From Scleromatobacter humisilvae (GTDB lineage Bacteria > Pseudomonadota > Gammaproteobacteria > Burkholderiales > Burkholderiaceae_C), in the NCBI RefSeq assembly GCF_023231945.1, contig NZ_JAJLJH010000004.1, forward strand, positions 1 through 64,000: a DNA stretch of 64,000 nt, written 5' to 3'. The number at the start of each line of letters is the position of its first letter. Positions within the stretch are counted from its first letter, which is position 1. This document shows positions 54,739 to 64,000 of the stretch, one piece after another. A program made the position numbers and the translations under genes. Below the pieces are notes generated by a model, which worked only from the letters and a program-made list of their open reading frames with translations, did not search any database and had not been told where the DNA came from.

Positions 54739-54974
54739 GGGGTGCTCTGAAGTCAGGTTCTCGGGAATACCCGCATTCTACGGGCTGTGCAGAAGGGCCT
54801 CGTCCGGCGCCCACGAACGTGGCGGCGCCGATCCGGAGGAAAACACCATGTCGAAGCGCGGGGACGCGCCGCTAGGATCGTCCGGCTGCCTTGCTGCTGC
54901 TTGACCTGAAGAAGATGTGCCGAACCACGCAGTGAGGCGAGTCCGACCCCCACAACGGAAGGAGACTACTCTTG

Positions 54975-57173
<2,199 letters not shown>

Positions 57174-57208
57174 GGGCCTCGCGCGCGTCACGCGCGCGCA
57201 ACGCGACA

Positions 57209-57231
57209 GGCCGGCATCGCCGGCCTTTTTT
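57209..57231 (+). terminator. Rho-independent terminator after hppA
   Basis: Stem GGCCGGC/GCCGGCC with an ATC loop, followed by seven T on the plus strand. Confidence 0.85.
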
Positions 57232-57249
57232 CATGGCGCCCTGCCTCGT

Positions 57250-58242
57250 CTAGCCGAGCACCTCGGGATTCAATGCCGTCGGCGGCCTGCCCGCATCCGG
57301 CCCGGCGCCGAGCGCCGCCAGCAGGTTGTCCACGGCCAGGTTGGCCATCGCGCGCCGCGTCGGCACGCTGGCGCTCGCGATGTGCGGCGTCAGCACGGCG
57401 TTGCGCAGCGCGAGCAGCGCGGGATGCACCGTCGGCTCGCCTTCGAAGACATCCAGCCCGGCCGCCGCGATCGTGCCCGCAGCCAAGGCCTCGGCCAGCG
57501 CCGCGTCGTCGACCACGCCGCCGCGCGCGATGTTGGTCAGCGTCGCCGTCGGCTTCATCAGCTCGATCTGCCCGGCGCCGATGAGGTGGTGCGTCTCGGG
57601 CGTGTACGGCGTGACGATGACCAGGTGATCGACCGCGCGCAGCAGGTCCGGCAGCGCCATCCACGTCGCGCCCAGCGAGGCCTCGACGTCGGGCGCGAGG
57701 TGGCTGCGGTTGTGATACGCGACCTTCATGTCGAAGCCGCCATGCCCGCGCTTCGCGATCGCCTGGCCGATGCGACCCATGCCGAGGATGCCCAGCGTCG
57801 CGCCATGCACGTCGCCGCCGGCGAACATGTCCACGCCCCAGTGCTTCCACTTTCCCTCGCGCAGGAAGCGTTCGCTCTCGGAGATGCGGCGCGCGGTGGC
57901 CATCATCAGCGCGAAGCCGAAGTCCGCCGTGGTCTCGGTGAGCACGCCCGGCGCGTTGGTGACGACCACGCCGCGCGCCGTGCACGCCGGCACGTCGACG
58001 TTGTTGTAGCCGACGGCCATCGTGCAGACGGCCTTCAGCCGCGGGCAGGCGTCGAGCAGCGTCGCGTCGATCTTCTCGCTGCCGGTGATGAACACGCCGG
58101 CGCAGCCTTGCAGCGCGGCGATCAGCTCGGGCTGCGACAGCGGCGCCTCGCCGTCGTGCGTGCGCACGTCGAAGTGCGGACGCAGGCGGTCGATGATGTC
58201 GGGAAAGACCGGCCGGGCGATGAAGACGGTGGTTGATCTCAT
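57250..58242 (-). CDS. D-2-hydroxyacid dehydrogenase (glyoxylate/2-ketogluconate reductase type)
   Basis: A 330-residue NAD(P)H-dependent dehydrogenase. The cofactor fold is GATLGILGMGRIGQAIAKRG, and the catalytic residues fall in LTNIARGGVVDDAAL (Arg), AGLDVFEGEP (Glu region) and LTPHIASASVPTRRAM (His). The basic residues after the second strand (YHNRSH) suggest NADPH preference, as in GhrB/2-ketoaldonate reductases. Its ATG overlaps the nitroreductase stop (ATGA); it is the last gene of a four-gene minus-strand operon. Confidence 0.9.
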   Translation of the reverse strand: MRSTTVFIARPVFPDIIDRLRPHFDVRTHDGEAPLSQPELIAALQGCAGVFITGSEKIDATLLDACPRLKAVCTMAVGYNNVDVPACTARGVVVTNAPGVLTETTADFGFALMMATARRISESERFLREGKWKHWGVDMFAGGDVHGATLGILGMGRIGQAIAKRGHGGFDMKVAYHNRSHLAPDVEASLGATWMALPDLLRAVDHLVIVTPYTPETHHLIGAGQIELMKPTATLTNIARGGVVDDAALAEALAAGTIAAAGLDVFEGEPTVHPALLALRNAVLTPHIASASVPTRRAMANLAVDNLLAALGAGPDAGRPPTALNPEVLG

Positions 58243-58943
58243 GAGTGGAACTTCGCGAATTCGTCGACGCTGGCGCGTGCGGTGGTCAATCGGTTGGCGA
58301 CGGCGTCCGGGTCGGCGACGCCGAGCGCCATCCCGCAGACCACCATCTCGTGATCGCCCAGTTGCAGCTCGCGCTTGATCACGCGGTGGAACTGCGTGAA
58401 CGCGGCCTGCGGGCAGGTGTCGAGGCCGCGGCCGCGCGCCGCGACCATGATGTTCTCGAGGAACATGCCGTAGTCCAGCCAGCTGCCCTGCGCCAGGATG
58501 CGGTCGATCGTGAAGATCAAGCCGACCGGCGCGTCGAAGAACGCGTAGTTGCGACCGTGCTGCGCGTGCATCTTGTCCTTGTCGGTCTTGCCGATCTCCA
58601 GCAGGCCGTACAGGTCCCAGCCGATCTTGCGGCGGCGGTCGATGTAGGGCGACACCCACTCGCGCGGGTAGTAGTCGTATTCCTCGGTGTGCTGCACGCG
58701 CTCGGCCGGATCGTCGTAGACCGTCTTGATCGCGTCGCTGAGGCGCTGGCGCGCCGCGCCGGTCAGCACGTGCACCTTCCACGGCTGGATGTTGGTGCCG
58801 GACGGCGCGCGCGTCGCGACCTCGAGGATCTCGCGGATCGTCGCCTCCGGAATGGGCGTCGGCAGGAAGGCGCGGATGGAGCGCCGCGAGGTGATGGCCG
58901 CATCGACGGCCGCCTGTCCATCGCTCTTGGGAAGCTCGCTCAT
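58239..58943 (-). CDS. Nitroreductase family protein
   Basis: A 234-residue FMN-dependent NAD(P)H oxidoreductase. The N-terminal [44 protein letters not shown] is diagnostic (FMN phosphate Arg/Ser and the PSGTNxQPW motif). The C-terminal [30 protein letters not shown] contains the conserved GYP-equivalent loop (GVAD) of the subgroup acting on nitro-compounds, quinones or enones. The start is MSELPKSDG at 58943, overlapping the thioesterase stop by ATGA; the longer frame is antisense-like Arg-rich sequence. Confidence 0.9.
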   Translation of the reverse strand: MSELPKSDGQAAVDAAITSRRSIRAFLPTPIPEATIREILEVATRAPSGTNIQPWKVHVLTGAARQRLSDAIKTVYDDPAERVQHTEEYDYYPREWVSPYIDRRRKIGWDLYGLLEIGKTDKDKMHAQHGRNYAFFDAPVGLIFTIDRILAQGSWLDYGMFLENIMVAARGRGLDTCPQAAFTQFHRVIKRELQLGDHEMVVCGMALGVADPDAVANRLTTARASVDEFAKFHS

Positions 58944-59416
58944 CGGGGTTGTGTTCCTTGGGTCGGGTTGACGATCCACGACTTCAGCACCGCCTTCAAC
59001 GGCTCGGGCAGCGGCACCGGCCGCCGCGTGGCGCGGTCGACGTAGACATGGACGAAATGGCCGGCGGCGGCGCTGTCGGGCGCGCCGTCGGCGAAGAGGC
59101 CGATCTCGTAGCGCACGCTTGACCGCCCGAGATGCGCGACACGCACCCCTGCGGCGACCGGCTGCGGGAACGCGATCGGCGCGAAGTAGTTGCACTGCGT
59201 CTCGACGACGAGGCCGATCACCTCGCCCTGGTGGATGTCGAGCACGCCGGCGTCCATCAGCAGGCCGTTGACGGCCGTGTCGAAGAAGCTGTAGTAGACG
59301 ACGTTGTTGACGTGGCCGTAGACGTCGTTGTCCATCCAGCGCGTGGTGATGGGCCGGAAGGCCGCGTAGGCGCCGCGCGGCTCGGGGCCGCGGCGCGACG
59401 GTTCGTTGCTGCTCAT
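58940..59416 (-). CDS. Acyl-CoA thioesterase (hotdog fold, 4-hydroxybenzoyl-CoA type)
   Basis: A 158-residue hotdog thioesterase. The catalytic motif is [31 protein letters not shown] (Asp followed by YGHVNN), as in YbgC/FadM and 4-hydroxybenzoyl-CoA thioesterases, with the following [39 protein letters not shown]. It releases free CoA from short or aromatic acyl-CoA; the substrate is unknown. It lies 23 nt after the HDAC-like gene and is coupled to the nitroreductase by ATGA. Confidence 0.9.
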   Translation of the reverse strand: MSSNEPSRRGPEPRGAYAAFRPITTRWMDNDVYGHVNNVVYYSFFDTAVNGLLMDAGVLDIHQGEVIGLVVETQCNYFAPIAFPQPVAAGVRVAHLGRSSVRYEIGLFADGAPDSAAAGHFVHVYVDRATRRPVPLPEPLKAVLKSWIVNPTQGTQPR

Positions 59417-59439
59417 CGCATCATTGTGAGCGACGAGAC

Positions 59440-60393
59440 TCACACGGCGCTGACGTGGGCCCATGCCGACTGCGCGCGCTCGGCGATGCGCAGCGTCTGC
59501 AGGTGCACTTCCACCGTCGTCTCGACGTCATGGCCGTAGCCGCCGGCCATCAGCACCACGGCCGGGATGCCGCGCTCGGCCAGCGCCCGCAGCACGATCT
59601 CGTCGCGTGCGGCCAGGCCGCCGGTCGTCAGCTTCAGGCGGCCCAGCCGGTCGCCTTCGTGCGGATCGGCGCCGGCGACGTAGAAGACCAGGCCGGGCGG
59701 CCGCGCGGCCATTCGCCGCCAGACCTCGTCGAGTGCCGGACGCAGCGCCGCCAGGTAGACGTCGTCGGTGCAGCCGTCGGGCAGGCCAACGTCGAGGTCG
59801 CTGGGCGACTTGCGGAACGGGAAGTTGCGCTCGCCGTGCATCGAGAACGTGAACACCGTGTCGTCGTCCGCGAAGATCGCCGCGGTGCCGTTGCCCTGGT
59901 GAACGTCGAGGTCGATCACGCCCACCTGCAGCAGCGCGCGGTGGCGCCGGTGCCATTCGGCCTGCATCAGCCGAGCGGCCACGGCCACGTCGTTGAACAC
60001 GCAGTAGCCCGAGCCCTGCGTCGCGTTGGCGTGGTGCGTGCCGCCGCCCAGGCTGGCGCTGACCCCGCCGTCCGGACCGTCGGACAGCGCCATGCGCGCG
60101 GCGGCGATCGTCGCGCCCACCGACCAGACCGCCCGCGTGGCCAGCGCGGGCGTCCACTCGAAACCGATCTCGCGCTGGCGCGCCGCGCTCAGCGTGCCGG
60201 CCAGCACGTCGGCGATGTAGTCGGGGTCATGCGCCAGCGCGAGCTCGCCCTCGCTGGCCGGGCCGGCGATCCGCAGCTCGATGCCGCGCGGTTCGGCCTC
60301 GACGCGACGGCGCAGAAGACCGTACTTGCCGATGGGAAAACGGTGCCCCGGCGGCAGCGGAAGAATGTGCGGGTCGAAGTGGAAAGCAATCAC
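59440..60393 (-). CDS. Histone-deacetylase-like amidohydrolase
   Basis: A 317-residue zinc amidohydrolase of the HDAC/AcuC/acetylpolyamine amidohydrolase superfamily. Active-site segments are [25 protein letters not shown] (tandem His), [22 protein letters not shown] (Asp-x-His zinc ligands) and [15 protein letters not shown] (second zinc Asp); the expected Tyr lies in the [10 protein letters not shown] segment. The bacterial substrate could be acetyl-lysine, acetylated polyamines or acetoin-related compounds. The GTG start at 60393 ([19 protein letters not shown]) is chosen because HDACs begin here; the 59 codons upstream overlap the phasin promoter. Confidence 0.88.
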   Translation of the reverse strand: MIAFHFDPHILPLPPGHRFPIGKYGLLRRRVEAEPRGIELRIAGPASEGELALAHDPDYIADVLAGTLSAARQREIGFEWTPALATRAVWSVGATIAAARMALSDGPDGGVSASLGGGTHHANATQGSGYCVFNDVAVAARLMQAEWHRRHRALLQVGVIDLDVHQGNGTAAIFADDDTVFTFSMHGERNFPFRKSPSDLDVGLPDGCTDDVYLAALRPALDEVWRRMAARPPGLVFYVAGADPHEGDRLGRLKLTTGGLAARDEIVLRALAERGIPAVVLMAGGYGHDVETTVEVHLQTLRIAERAQSAWAHVSAV

Positions 60394-60439
60394 GGGCAGG
60401 TGTACAAACGGTGACTGTTGGAGGGATGCCCCTAAAGGA

Positions 60440-60535
60440 TGCTGCGCTGCAGCAAGAGCGCTTGCAAAAGCCTGACGCCGCCCTATACTAGGCTTCATGT
60501 TGCACTGCAGCAAACGAGTTTGCGAAGCGCTGCAA
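60440..60535. promoter_or_regulatory. PhaR-like palindrome cluster around the phasin promoter
   Basis: Three inverted repeats of TGC/GCA type flank the promoter: TGCTGC-3 nt-GCAGCA (60440-60454), TTGC-6 nt-GCAA (60500-60513) and TTGC-8 nt-GCAA (60520-60535). PhaR-type repressors of phasin genes are known to bind TGC-rich palindromes of this kind, so autoregulation by polyhydroxyalkanoate is likely. No phaR is in the window. Confidence 0.6.
60462..60489 (+). promoter_or_regulatory. Sigma-70 promoter of the phasin gene
   Basis: TTGCAA (-35, 60462-60467), 16-bp spacer, TATACT (-10, 60484-60489). The predicted start is about 75 nt before the phasin ATG. Phasins are among the most abundant proteins when granules form, in keeping with near-consensus boxes. 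Confidence 0.75.
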
Positions 60536-60572
60536 CCCTGTTTTCCACTACGAAACCCAGGAGATCCCACCC

Positions 60573-61130
60573 ATGCTGACCGCTGAACAACTCGTCGCCG
60601 CCCAGAAGGCCAACCTCGAAACGCTGTTCGACCTGACCAACAAGGCCTTCGAAGGCGTCGAGAAGCTCGTCGAACTCAACCTGCAGGTCGCCAAGGCCTC
60701 GATGACCGAAGTCCAGGCGACGGCCACCGCCAGCCTCGGCGTCAAGGATGCCCAGGAACTGCTCGCCCTGCAAGCCGGCCTGCTGCAACCGGCCGCCGAA
60801 AAGGCCGCCGCCTACGGCCGCCACCTGTACGACATCGCCGCGTCCACCAACGCCGAAGTCTCCAAGGTCGCCGAAGCGCAGGTCGCGTCCGCCCAGGCCA
60901 AGTTCAATGGTGCCGTCGACAGCGCCGTCAAGAACGCCCCGGCCGGCACCGAGTCCGCCGCTGCCCTGGTGAAGTCGGCCATCGCCGCCGCCACCAACGC
61001 GATGGAAAGCGTGCAGAAGGCCACCAAGCAGGCTGCCGACGTCGCGGAAGCCAACTTCCAGACGCTGACCAACACGGCCGTCAAGGCCACGCAGACCACC
61101 ACCAAGGCTGCCAAGAAGACGTCGGTCTGA
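60573..61130 (+). CDS. phaP: Phasin family protein (polyhydroxyalkanoate granule coat)
   Basis: A 185-residue helical protein coating polyhydroxyalkanoate granules and controlling their number and size. It begins [44 protein letters not shown], the conserved opening of betaproteobacterial phasins (Phasin_2). The rest is Ala-rich amphipathic helix, ending in Thr/Lys-rich repeats ([13 protein letters not shown]) like the PhaP tail. AGGAG lies 10 nt before the ATG. It is transcribed alone from a strong promoter and is followed by a terminator. Confidence 0.95.
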   Translation: MLTAEQLVAAQKANLETLFDLTNKAFEGVEKLVELNLQVAKASMTEVQATATASLGVKDAQELLALQAGLLQPAAEKAAAYGRHLYDIAASTNAEVSKVAEAQVASAQAKFNGAVDSAVKNAPAGTESAAALVKSAIAAATNAMESVQKATKQAADVAEANFQTLTNTAVKATQTTTKAAKKTSV

Positions 61131-61152
61131 TCCTTTCAGGACGCACTTCTGA

Positions 61153-61177
61153 AAACCCGGCCTCGGCCGGGTTTTTT
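61153..61177 (+). terminator. Rho-independent terminator after the phasin gene
   Basis: Stem AAACCCGGCC/GGCCGGGTTT with a TC loop, then further T residues (plus strand), 23 nt past the stop. Confidence 0.85.
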
Positions 61178-61244
61178 CATGGGGCCGGTGAATGCGGCAT
61201 GGACGGCCGAGCGAGCGCGTCGTCCGCGGCCGCGGGCGGGAGGG

Positions 61245-61676
61245 TCACGCCTGGCCGCCGCGGCGAATGCCGTCGTCCTCGACCAGTTCGCCATCCTCCT
61301 TGCGGAACGCCGGCAGCTTGCGCACGGGCAGCAGCGCCAACACGGCTTCCGAGGGCCGGCAGAGCGCGGTGCCCAGCGGCGTGACGACCACGGGCCGATT
61401 CATCAGGACGGGATGCTGGACGATGAACTCCAGCAGTTGCTCGTCGCTCCAGGCCGGGTCGCCCAATCCGAGCTCCGCGTAGGGCGTGCCCTTCTCGCGC
61501 AGCAGCGCGCGCACCGGCTGTCCCGTGGCCTGGACGATCGCGCGCAAGACCTCCTTGGAGGGGGGCGTCCTGAGGTACTCGATGACGATCGGCTCGATCC
61601 CCGCATGGCGGATGAGCGCCAGCGCATTGCGCGAGGTGCCGCAGGCGGGGTTGTGATAGATCGTGACGTCAGACAT
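61245..61676 (-). CDS. arsC: Arsenate reductase (glutaredoxin-coupled, ArsC type)
   Basis: A 143-residue thioredoxin-fold reductase converting arsenate to arsenite with glutathione/glutaredoxin. The N-terminal VTIYHNPACGTSRNALALIRHAGIEPIVIEYLRTPPSKE contains the catalytic Cys (NPxCGTSRN), and the later HPVLMNRPVVVTPLGTALCRPSE carries the oxyanion-binding Arg residues of E. coli plasmid ArsC. The ATG overlaps the aquaporin stop by 8 nt, so translation is coupled; it is the last gene of the arsenic operon. Confidence 0.93.
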   Translation of the reverse strand: MSDVTIYHNPACGTSRNALALIRHAGIEPIVIEYLRTPPSKEVLRAIVQATGQPVRALLREKGTPYAELGLGDPAWSDEQLLEFIVQHPVLMNRPVVVTPLGTALCRPSEAVLALLPVRKLPAFRKEDGELVEDDGIRRGGQA

Positions 61677-62355
61677 GGGTGGGAACGGCATCGGGTGGGG
61701 AGGATGGGCGACGAGCTGGCTCGAACAGGCGCTGGACGGCCAGCGCCGCGGCCGCCCCGATGAACTCGGCGAGGACGAACCCCGGCGCGCTGGACGGCGC
61801 GATGCCGGTGAACGTGTCGGTCAACATGCGGCCGAGGACGGCCGCCGGATTGGCGAACGAGGTCGACGCCGTGAACCAGTAGCCCGCGCCGATCCAGGCC
61901 GCGACCATCGGCGCGCCGCGGGACGCCGGCGCGCGCAGGATGACCAGCAGCAGGCCGAACGTCGCCACGCCCTCCGCCAGGCACGCACCGAAGCCCGGAC
62001 GCACCTTGGCCGACCATTGGACGATGTCCAGGCCGAACATCGCATGGGCCAGCCACACGCCCAGCACCGCGCCGGTCAGCTGTGCGCCTGCGTACGACAG
62101 CGCCTCGGAGGCCGACAACGTGCCGCGCAGCCACGCCACGAACGAGACGGCCGGGTTGAAGTGCGCCCCGGACGCGGCCGCGAACAGCTCGATGAGCACA
62201 TAGAGCCCCGCGACGGTCGCGAGGGTGTTGGCCAGCAACGCGATGGCCGCGTTGCCACCCGCCAGCCGCTGCGCCATCACGCCCGAGCCGACGACGATCG
62301 CGAGCAGGAGTGCCGTTCCGAGACCCTCGGCCAGCAGTTTCCGGTGCAGCGCCAT
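61669..62355 (-). CDS. aqpS: MIP family channel, AqpS-like aquaglyceroporin
   Basis: A 228-residue six-helix channel of the major intrinsic protein family. The two NPA half-helices are AHFNPAVSFVAWLRG and TSFANPAAVLGRMLTDTFTGI; the Arg of the selectivity filter follows the second (GR). In ars operons of this type (known from Sinorhizobium meliloti AqpS) the channel lets arsenite or methylated trivalent arsenic leave the cell down its gradient after reduction by ArsC. It lies 1 nt after the arsI stop and overlaps arsC. No energy-driven ArsB or Acr3 gene is present. Confidence 0.88.
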   Translation of the reverse strand: MALHRKLLAEGLGTALLLAIVVGSGVMAQRLAGGNAAIALLANTLATVAGLYVLIELFAAASGAHFNPAVSFVAWLRGTLSASEALSYAGAQLTGAVLGVWLAHAMFGLDIVQWSAKVRPGFGACLAEGVATFGLLLVILRAPASRGAPMVAAWIGAGYWFTASTSFANPAAVLGRMLTDTFTGIAPSSAPGFVLAEFIGAAAALAVQRLFEPARRPSSPPDAVPTHV

Positions 62356-62356
62356 G

Positions 62357-62797
62357 TCAGCAGCAGGATCGGCCCGCGGGCGCGGGCGCCGCGCAGCAGG
62401 CGGCAGCTTCTTGCTGACGGGGTTGGCCGAAGGTCGGGATGCTGCCCAGCGTGCGGAACTGCTCCCAGGCCACGCCGTCCGGATCGGTCAGCCAGTGCTT
62501 GTCGCTGCGCGCATAGCAGCACGCGGTCTCGCCCTCGTCGAGCAGCGCCATGTCGGCGGCCTGCGCTCGCGCCTTGAGTTCGGCGAGTTCCTCGTCGGTG
62601 TCGGTCTGGAAGCCGAGATGGTCGACGCCCGGCTCGCTGCCGCGCGTGCTGATGGCGAAGTTCAGGCGGGGATCCTCGATGTGCCACTTGGCGTAGTCGG
62701 CCTCCAGCCGGATGGGCGGCTGCGCGAACATCTTCGAGTAGAACGCGACGCTGGCCGACAGGTCGCCGACGTGCAGGTGGACATGGAAACGCTTCAT
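62357..62797 (-). CDS. arsI: ArsI-type C-As lyase (VOC superfamily)
   Basis: A 146-residue ferrous dioxygenase of the glyoxalase fold that cleaves the carbon-arsenic bond of trivalent methylarsenite and aromatic arsenicals. MKRFHVHLHVGDLSASVAFYSKMFAQPPIRLEADYAKWHIEDPRLNFAIS is diagnostic of the ArsI/CadI family (iron His5 region). GVDHLGFQTDTDEEL supplies the second His, and GETACCYARSDKHWLTDPDG has the vicinal Cys pair that binds As(III), then the Glu ligand (WEQF). The C-terminus (AACCAAPAPAGRSCC) adds four cysteines. Second gene of the operon, behind arsR. Confidence 0.92.
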   Translation of the reverse strand: MKRFHVHLHVGDLSASVAFYSKMFAQPPIRLEADYAKWHIEDPRLNFAISTRGSEPGVDHLGFQTDTDEELAELKARAQAADMALLDEGETACCYARSDKHWLTDPDGVAWEQFRTLGSIPTFGQPRQQEAAACCAAPAPAGRSCC

Positions 62798-62820
62798 CCT
62801 CGACTCCTTCGATGGGTGGA

Positions 62821-63144
62821 TCAGCAGGCGCAGGACGCCTGCGCAGGTGCGGCGCAGGCTGCGCCGGCACAGCAGTTCTCGGTGAGATAGCCCAGCAGGT
62901 CGTTCATGCGCTCGAACGCCGCGTGGTAGGTCACGAACTGCTTCGCCTGCACGCGGGTCACGAGGCCGGCGGCCAGCAGTTCCTTGGTGTGGAACGCCAG
63001 GTTGGTCGGGCCCACGCCCACGGCCTCCGCCAGCGCCTTCTGGGACAGCCCCGCGGGGCCCGCGACGACGAGCGCACGGAACGCCCCGAGGCGGACGGGA
63101 TGCGCCAACGCCGCGAGGGCCTGGACGGTTTCGATTGAATCCAT
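62821..63144 (-). CDS. arsR: ArsR family arsenic-responsive repressor (C-terminal cysteine type)
   Basis: A 107-residue winged-helix repressor (METALLO helix-turn-helix AGLSQKALAEAVGVGPTNLAFHTKELLAAGLVTRV). It lacks the ELCVCDL site of plasmid ArsR; instead the C-terminus ENCCAGAACAAPAQASCAC offers six cysteines, like the Acidithiobacillus-type ArsR that binds As(III) through C-terminal cysteines. The ATG at 63144 is chosen because the 12 codons above it form the -10 region and a perfect palindromic operator. Likely autoregulates the arsR-arsI-aqpS-arsC operon. Confidence 0.92.
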   Translation of the reverse strand: MDSIETVQALAALAHPVRLGAFRALVVAGPAGLSQKALAEAVGVGPTNLAFHTKELLAAGLVTRVQAKQFVTYHAAFERMNDLLGYLTENCCAGAACAAPAQASCAC

Positions 63145-63145
63145 G

Positions 63146-63165
63146 AATTCAAGAATACTTGAATT
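63146..63165. promoter_or_regulatory. ArsR operator
   Basis: AATTCAAGaataCTTGAATT: perfect 8-bp arms around a 4-bp centre, ending 1 nt before the arsR ATG. It covers the -10 box, so repressor binding would block RNA polymerase directly. Confidence 0.8.
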
Positions 63166-63180
63166 AAATGCGGAAGGCAA
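63152..63180 (-). promoter_or_regulatory. Promoter of the arsenic operon (leaderless)
   Basis: On the minus strand, TTGCCT (-35, 63175-63180), 17-bp spacer, TATTCT (-10, 63152-63157). The -10 box ends 7 nt before the arsR ATG, so transcription should start at or next to the A of the start codon. No ribosome-binding site is possible, giving a leaderless mRNA. Confidence 0.75.
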
Positions 63181-63262
63181 GCCGGAAATGGCGCCGATGG
63201 CGCGCGGGCGCCGCCGTCAAGCGGCGCGACACCCGCAGCCCCAATCCGGCCGGCTCGCCCTC

Positions 63263-64000
63263 TCAGCGCACCACCGGCACCTGCATCGCGACCTTCGCCT
63301 TGATCTGCGGCAGCATCGCCAGTGCCGCCTCGCGGCCAGCCTCGATGTTCTTCTTGCGCACGGTGAAGTCGGTGCCGGCCACGCCCACGAGTCGCGGATG
63401 CAGCGCGATCTCGGCTTCCTTCAGCTCCAGCTCGTTGATGCTGCGGCTCATGATGGAGAAGGTCTGCAGCAGCATGTGCAGCGCGTTGCTGGTGTCGCCG
63501 CCGTCGGGCAGCTGCGAGATGTCGACCGCGATGATCACGTCGGCGCCCATGTCGCGCGCCGCGCGCACCGGCACGGGCGACGTCAGGCCGCCGTCGACGT
63601 ACTCGTGCGTGCCGAGCTTGACCGGCTGGAAGACCGCCGGCACCGCGCTGGAGGCGCGCACCGCGGTGCCGACGTCGCCGCGGCGGAACAGGATGGGCTT
63701 GCCGCTGTCGAGGTCGGTGGCGACGATGCCCAGCGGGATCTTCATCTGCTCGAGCGGCTTGTTGCCGGTGGCCTCGCGCACGTAATGCGCCAGCGCCTCG
63801 CCGCGGATCAGGCCCCGGCCGGGGAAGGACCAATCGGTCAGCGCCGACTCGTCCATGCCGATCGCGATGTTCTCCAGCTCCTTGCCGGTGCGGCCCGACG
63901 CGTACAGCGCGGCCACGAGGCTGCCGGCAGAGGTGCCGGTGACGATGTCCGGGTGGATGCCGTTCTCTTCCAGCACCTCGATCACGCCGATGTGCGCGAA
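63263..64000 (-). CDS. Patatin-like phospholipase (N-terminus beyond window)
   Basis: The visible 246 residues belong to a bacterial patatin-like serine hydrolase of the RssA/NTE kind. The nucleophile elbow is VTGTSAGSLVAALYASG (GxSxG), and the catalytic Asp is in YVDGGLTSPVPV, a DGG/A motif. It begins in mid-fold (FAHIGVIEVLEENG), so the oxyanion GGG(A/x)KG segment and any signal peptide lie beyond base 64000. The C-terminus is complete (AMQVPVVR). Such enzymes hydrolyse phospholipids or lysophospholipids in the cytoplasm or envelope. Not part of the ars operon, being separated by its promoter. Confidence 0.9.
   Translation of the reverse strand, partial: FAHIGVIEVLEENGIHPDIVTGTSAGSLVAALYASGRTGKELENIAIGMDESALTDWSFPGRGLIRGEALAHYVREATGNKPLEQMKIPLGIVATDLDSGKPILFRRGDVGTAVRASSAVPAVFQPVKLGTHEYVDGGLTSPVPVRAARDMGADVIIAVDISQLPDGGDTSNALHMLLQTFSIMSRSINELELKEAEIALHPRLVGVAGTDFTVRKKNIEAGREAALAMLPQIKAKVAMQVPVVR

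Overview
The window is high-GC DNA with dense, mostly operonic genes. It looks like a betaproteobacterial chromosome, order Burkholderiales, probably near the Rubrivivax/Leptothrix/Roseateles-type lineages. Supporting content: a phasin (polyhydroxyalkanoate granule protein), a PEP-CTERM exported protein, the gene order tig-clpP-clpX-lon, the branched-chain set ilvB-ilvH-ilvC-pssA-(lysE-like)-leuA, an ECF sigma factor followed by DUF3619, DUF3106 and RDD genes, and hpnCDE-type squalene synthesis. The lineage is an inference from gene content, not from a database match. I see no prophage, IS element, CRISPR array, rRNA or plasmid function.

Layout. 1-7.3 kb: etfB (cut by the window edge), murI, an HNH-type protein, a secreted trypsin-like protein, a TraB/GumN-like protein, a PEP-CTERM protein, tRNA-Leu(UAA), a GNAT enzyme and an AEC transporter. 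7.4-9.6 kb: an exported DUF3857/transglutaminase-like protein. 9.7-17.5 kb: a phosphorus-scavenging island (Tat-exported phospholipase C, secreted phosphoesterase, multicopper oxidase, S1/P1 nuclease, PstS). 17.7-19.6 kb: two small proteins of unknown function, a dienelactone hydrolase, and tRNA-Cys and tRNA-Gly, each followed by its own terminator. 19.8-25.9 kb: the protein-quality-control block lon, clpX, clpP, tig and tRNA-Leu(UAG). 26-30.5 kb: an RND efflux pump and its adaptor behind a perfect TetR-type palindrome. 30.7-33.6 kb: hpnCDE. 33.7-35.7 kb: an IclR regulator and a PBP7-like endopeptidase. 36.1-43.5 kb: branched-chain amino acid synthesis with pssA and a LysE-family exporter. 43.8-46.8 kb: the sigma/DUF3619/DUF3106/RDD operon and a LOG-family enzyme. 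46.8-50.7 kb: a PII protein, NAD synthetase, a DUF482/GNAT protein and a TetR regulator. 50.9-54.1 kb: an ABC exporter with a 39-residue membrane protein. 54.2-57.2 kb: soluble and membrane pyrophosphatases, divergent. 57.2-60.4 kb: a coupled four-gene operon (HDAC-like, thioesterase, nitroreductase, 2-hydroxyacid dehydrogenase). 60.6 kb: phasin. 61.2-63.2 kb: an arsenic operon arsR-arsI-aquaglyceroporin-arsC. 63.3 kb to the end: a patatin-like phospholipase cut by the window edge.

The signals most worth follow-up are regulatory. (1) A 19-codon leader peptide rich in rare Leu/Ile/Val codons, plus a terminator hairpin, precede leuA: a classical attenuator. (2) The arsR promoter has its -10 box inside a perfect 20-bp palindrome and ends 7 nt before the start codon, which predicts a leaderless mRNA. 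(3) The arsenic operon has no ArsB or Acr3 pump and would rely on an aquaglyceroporin channel plus the ArsI C-As lyase. (4) A multicopper oxidase is translationally coupled to a phosphoesterase within the phosphorus-scavenging island. (5) The phasin promoter is embedded in repeated TGC/GCA palindromes. Most of the rest is conserved housekeeping DNA, and I do not claim an entirely new defence or metabolic system here.
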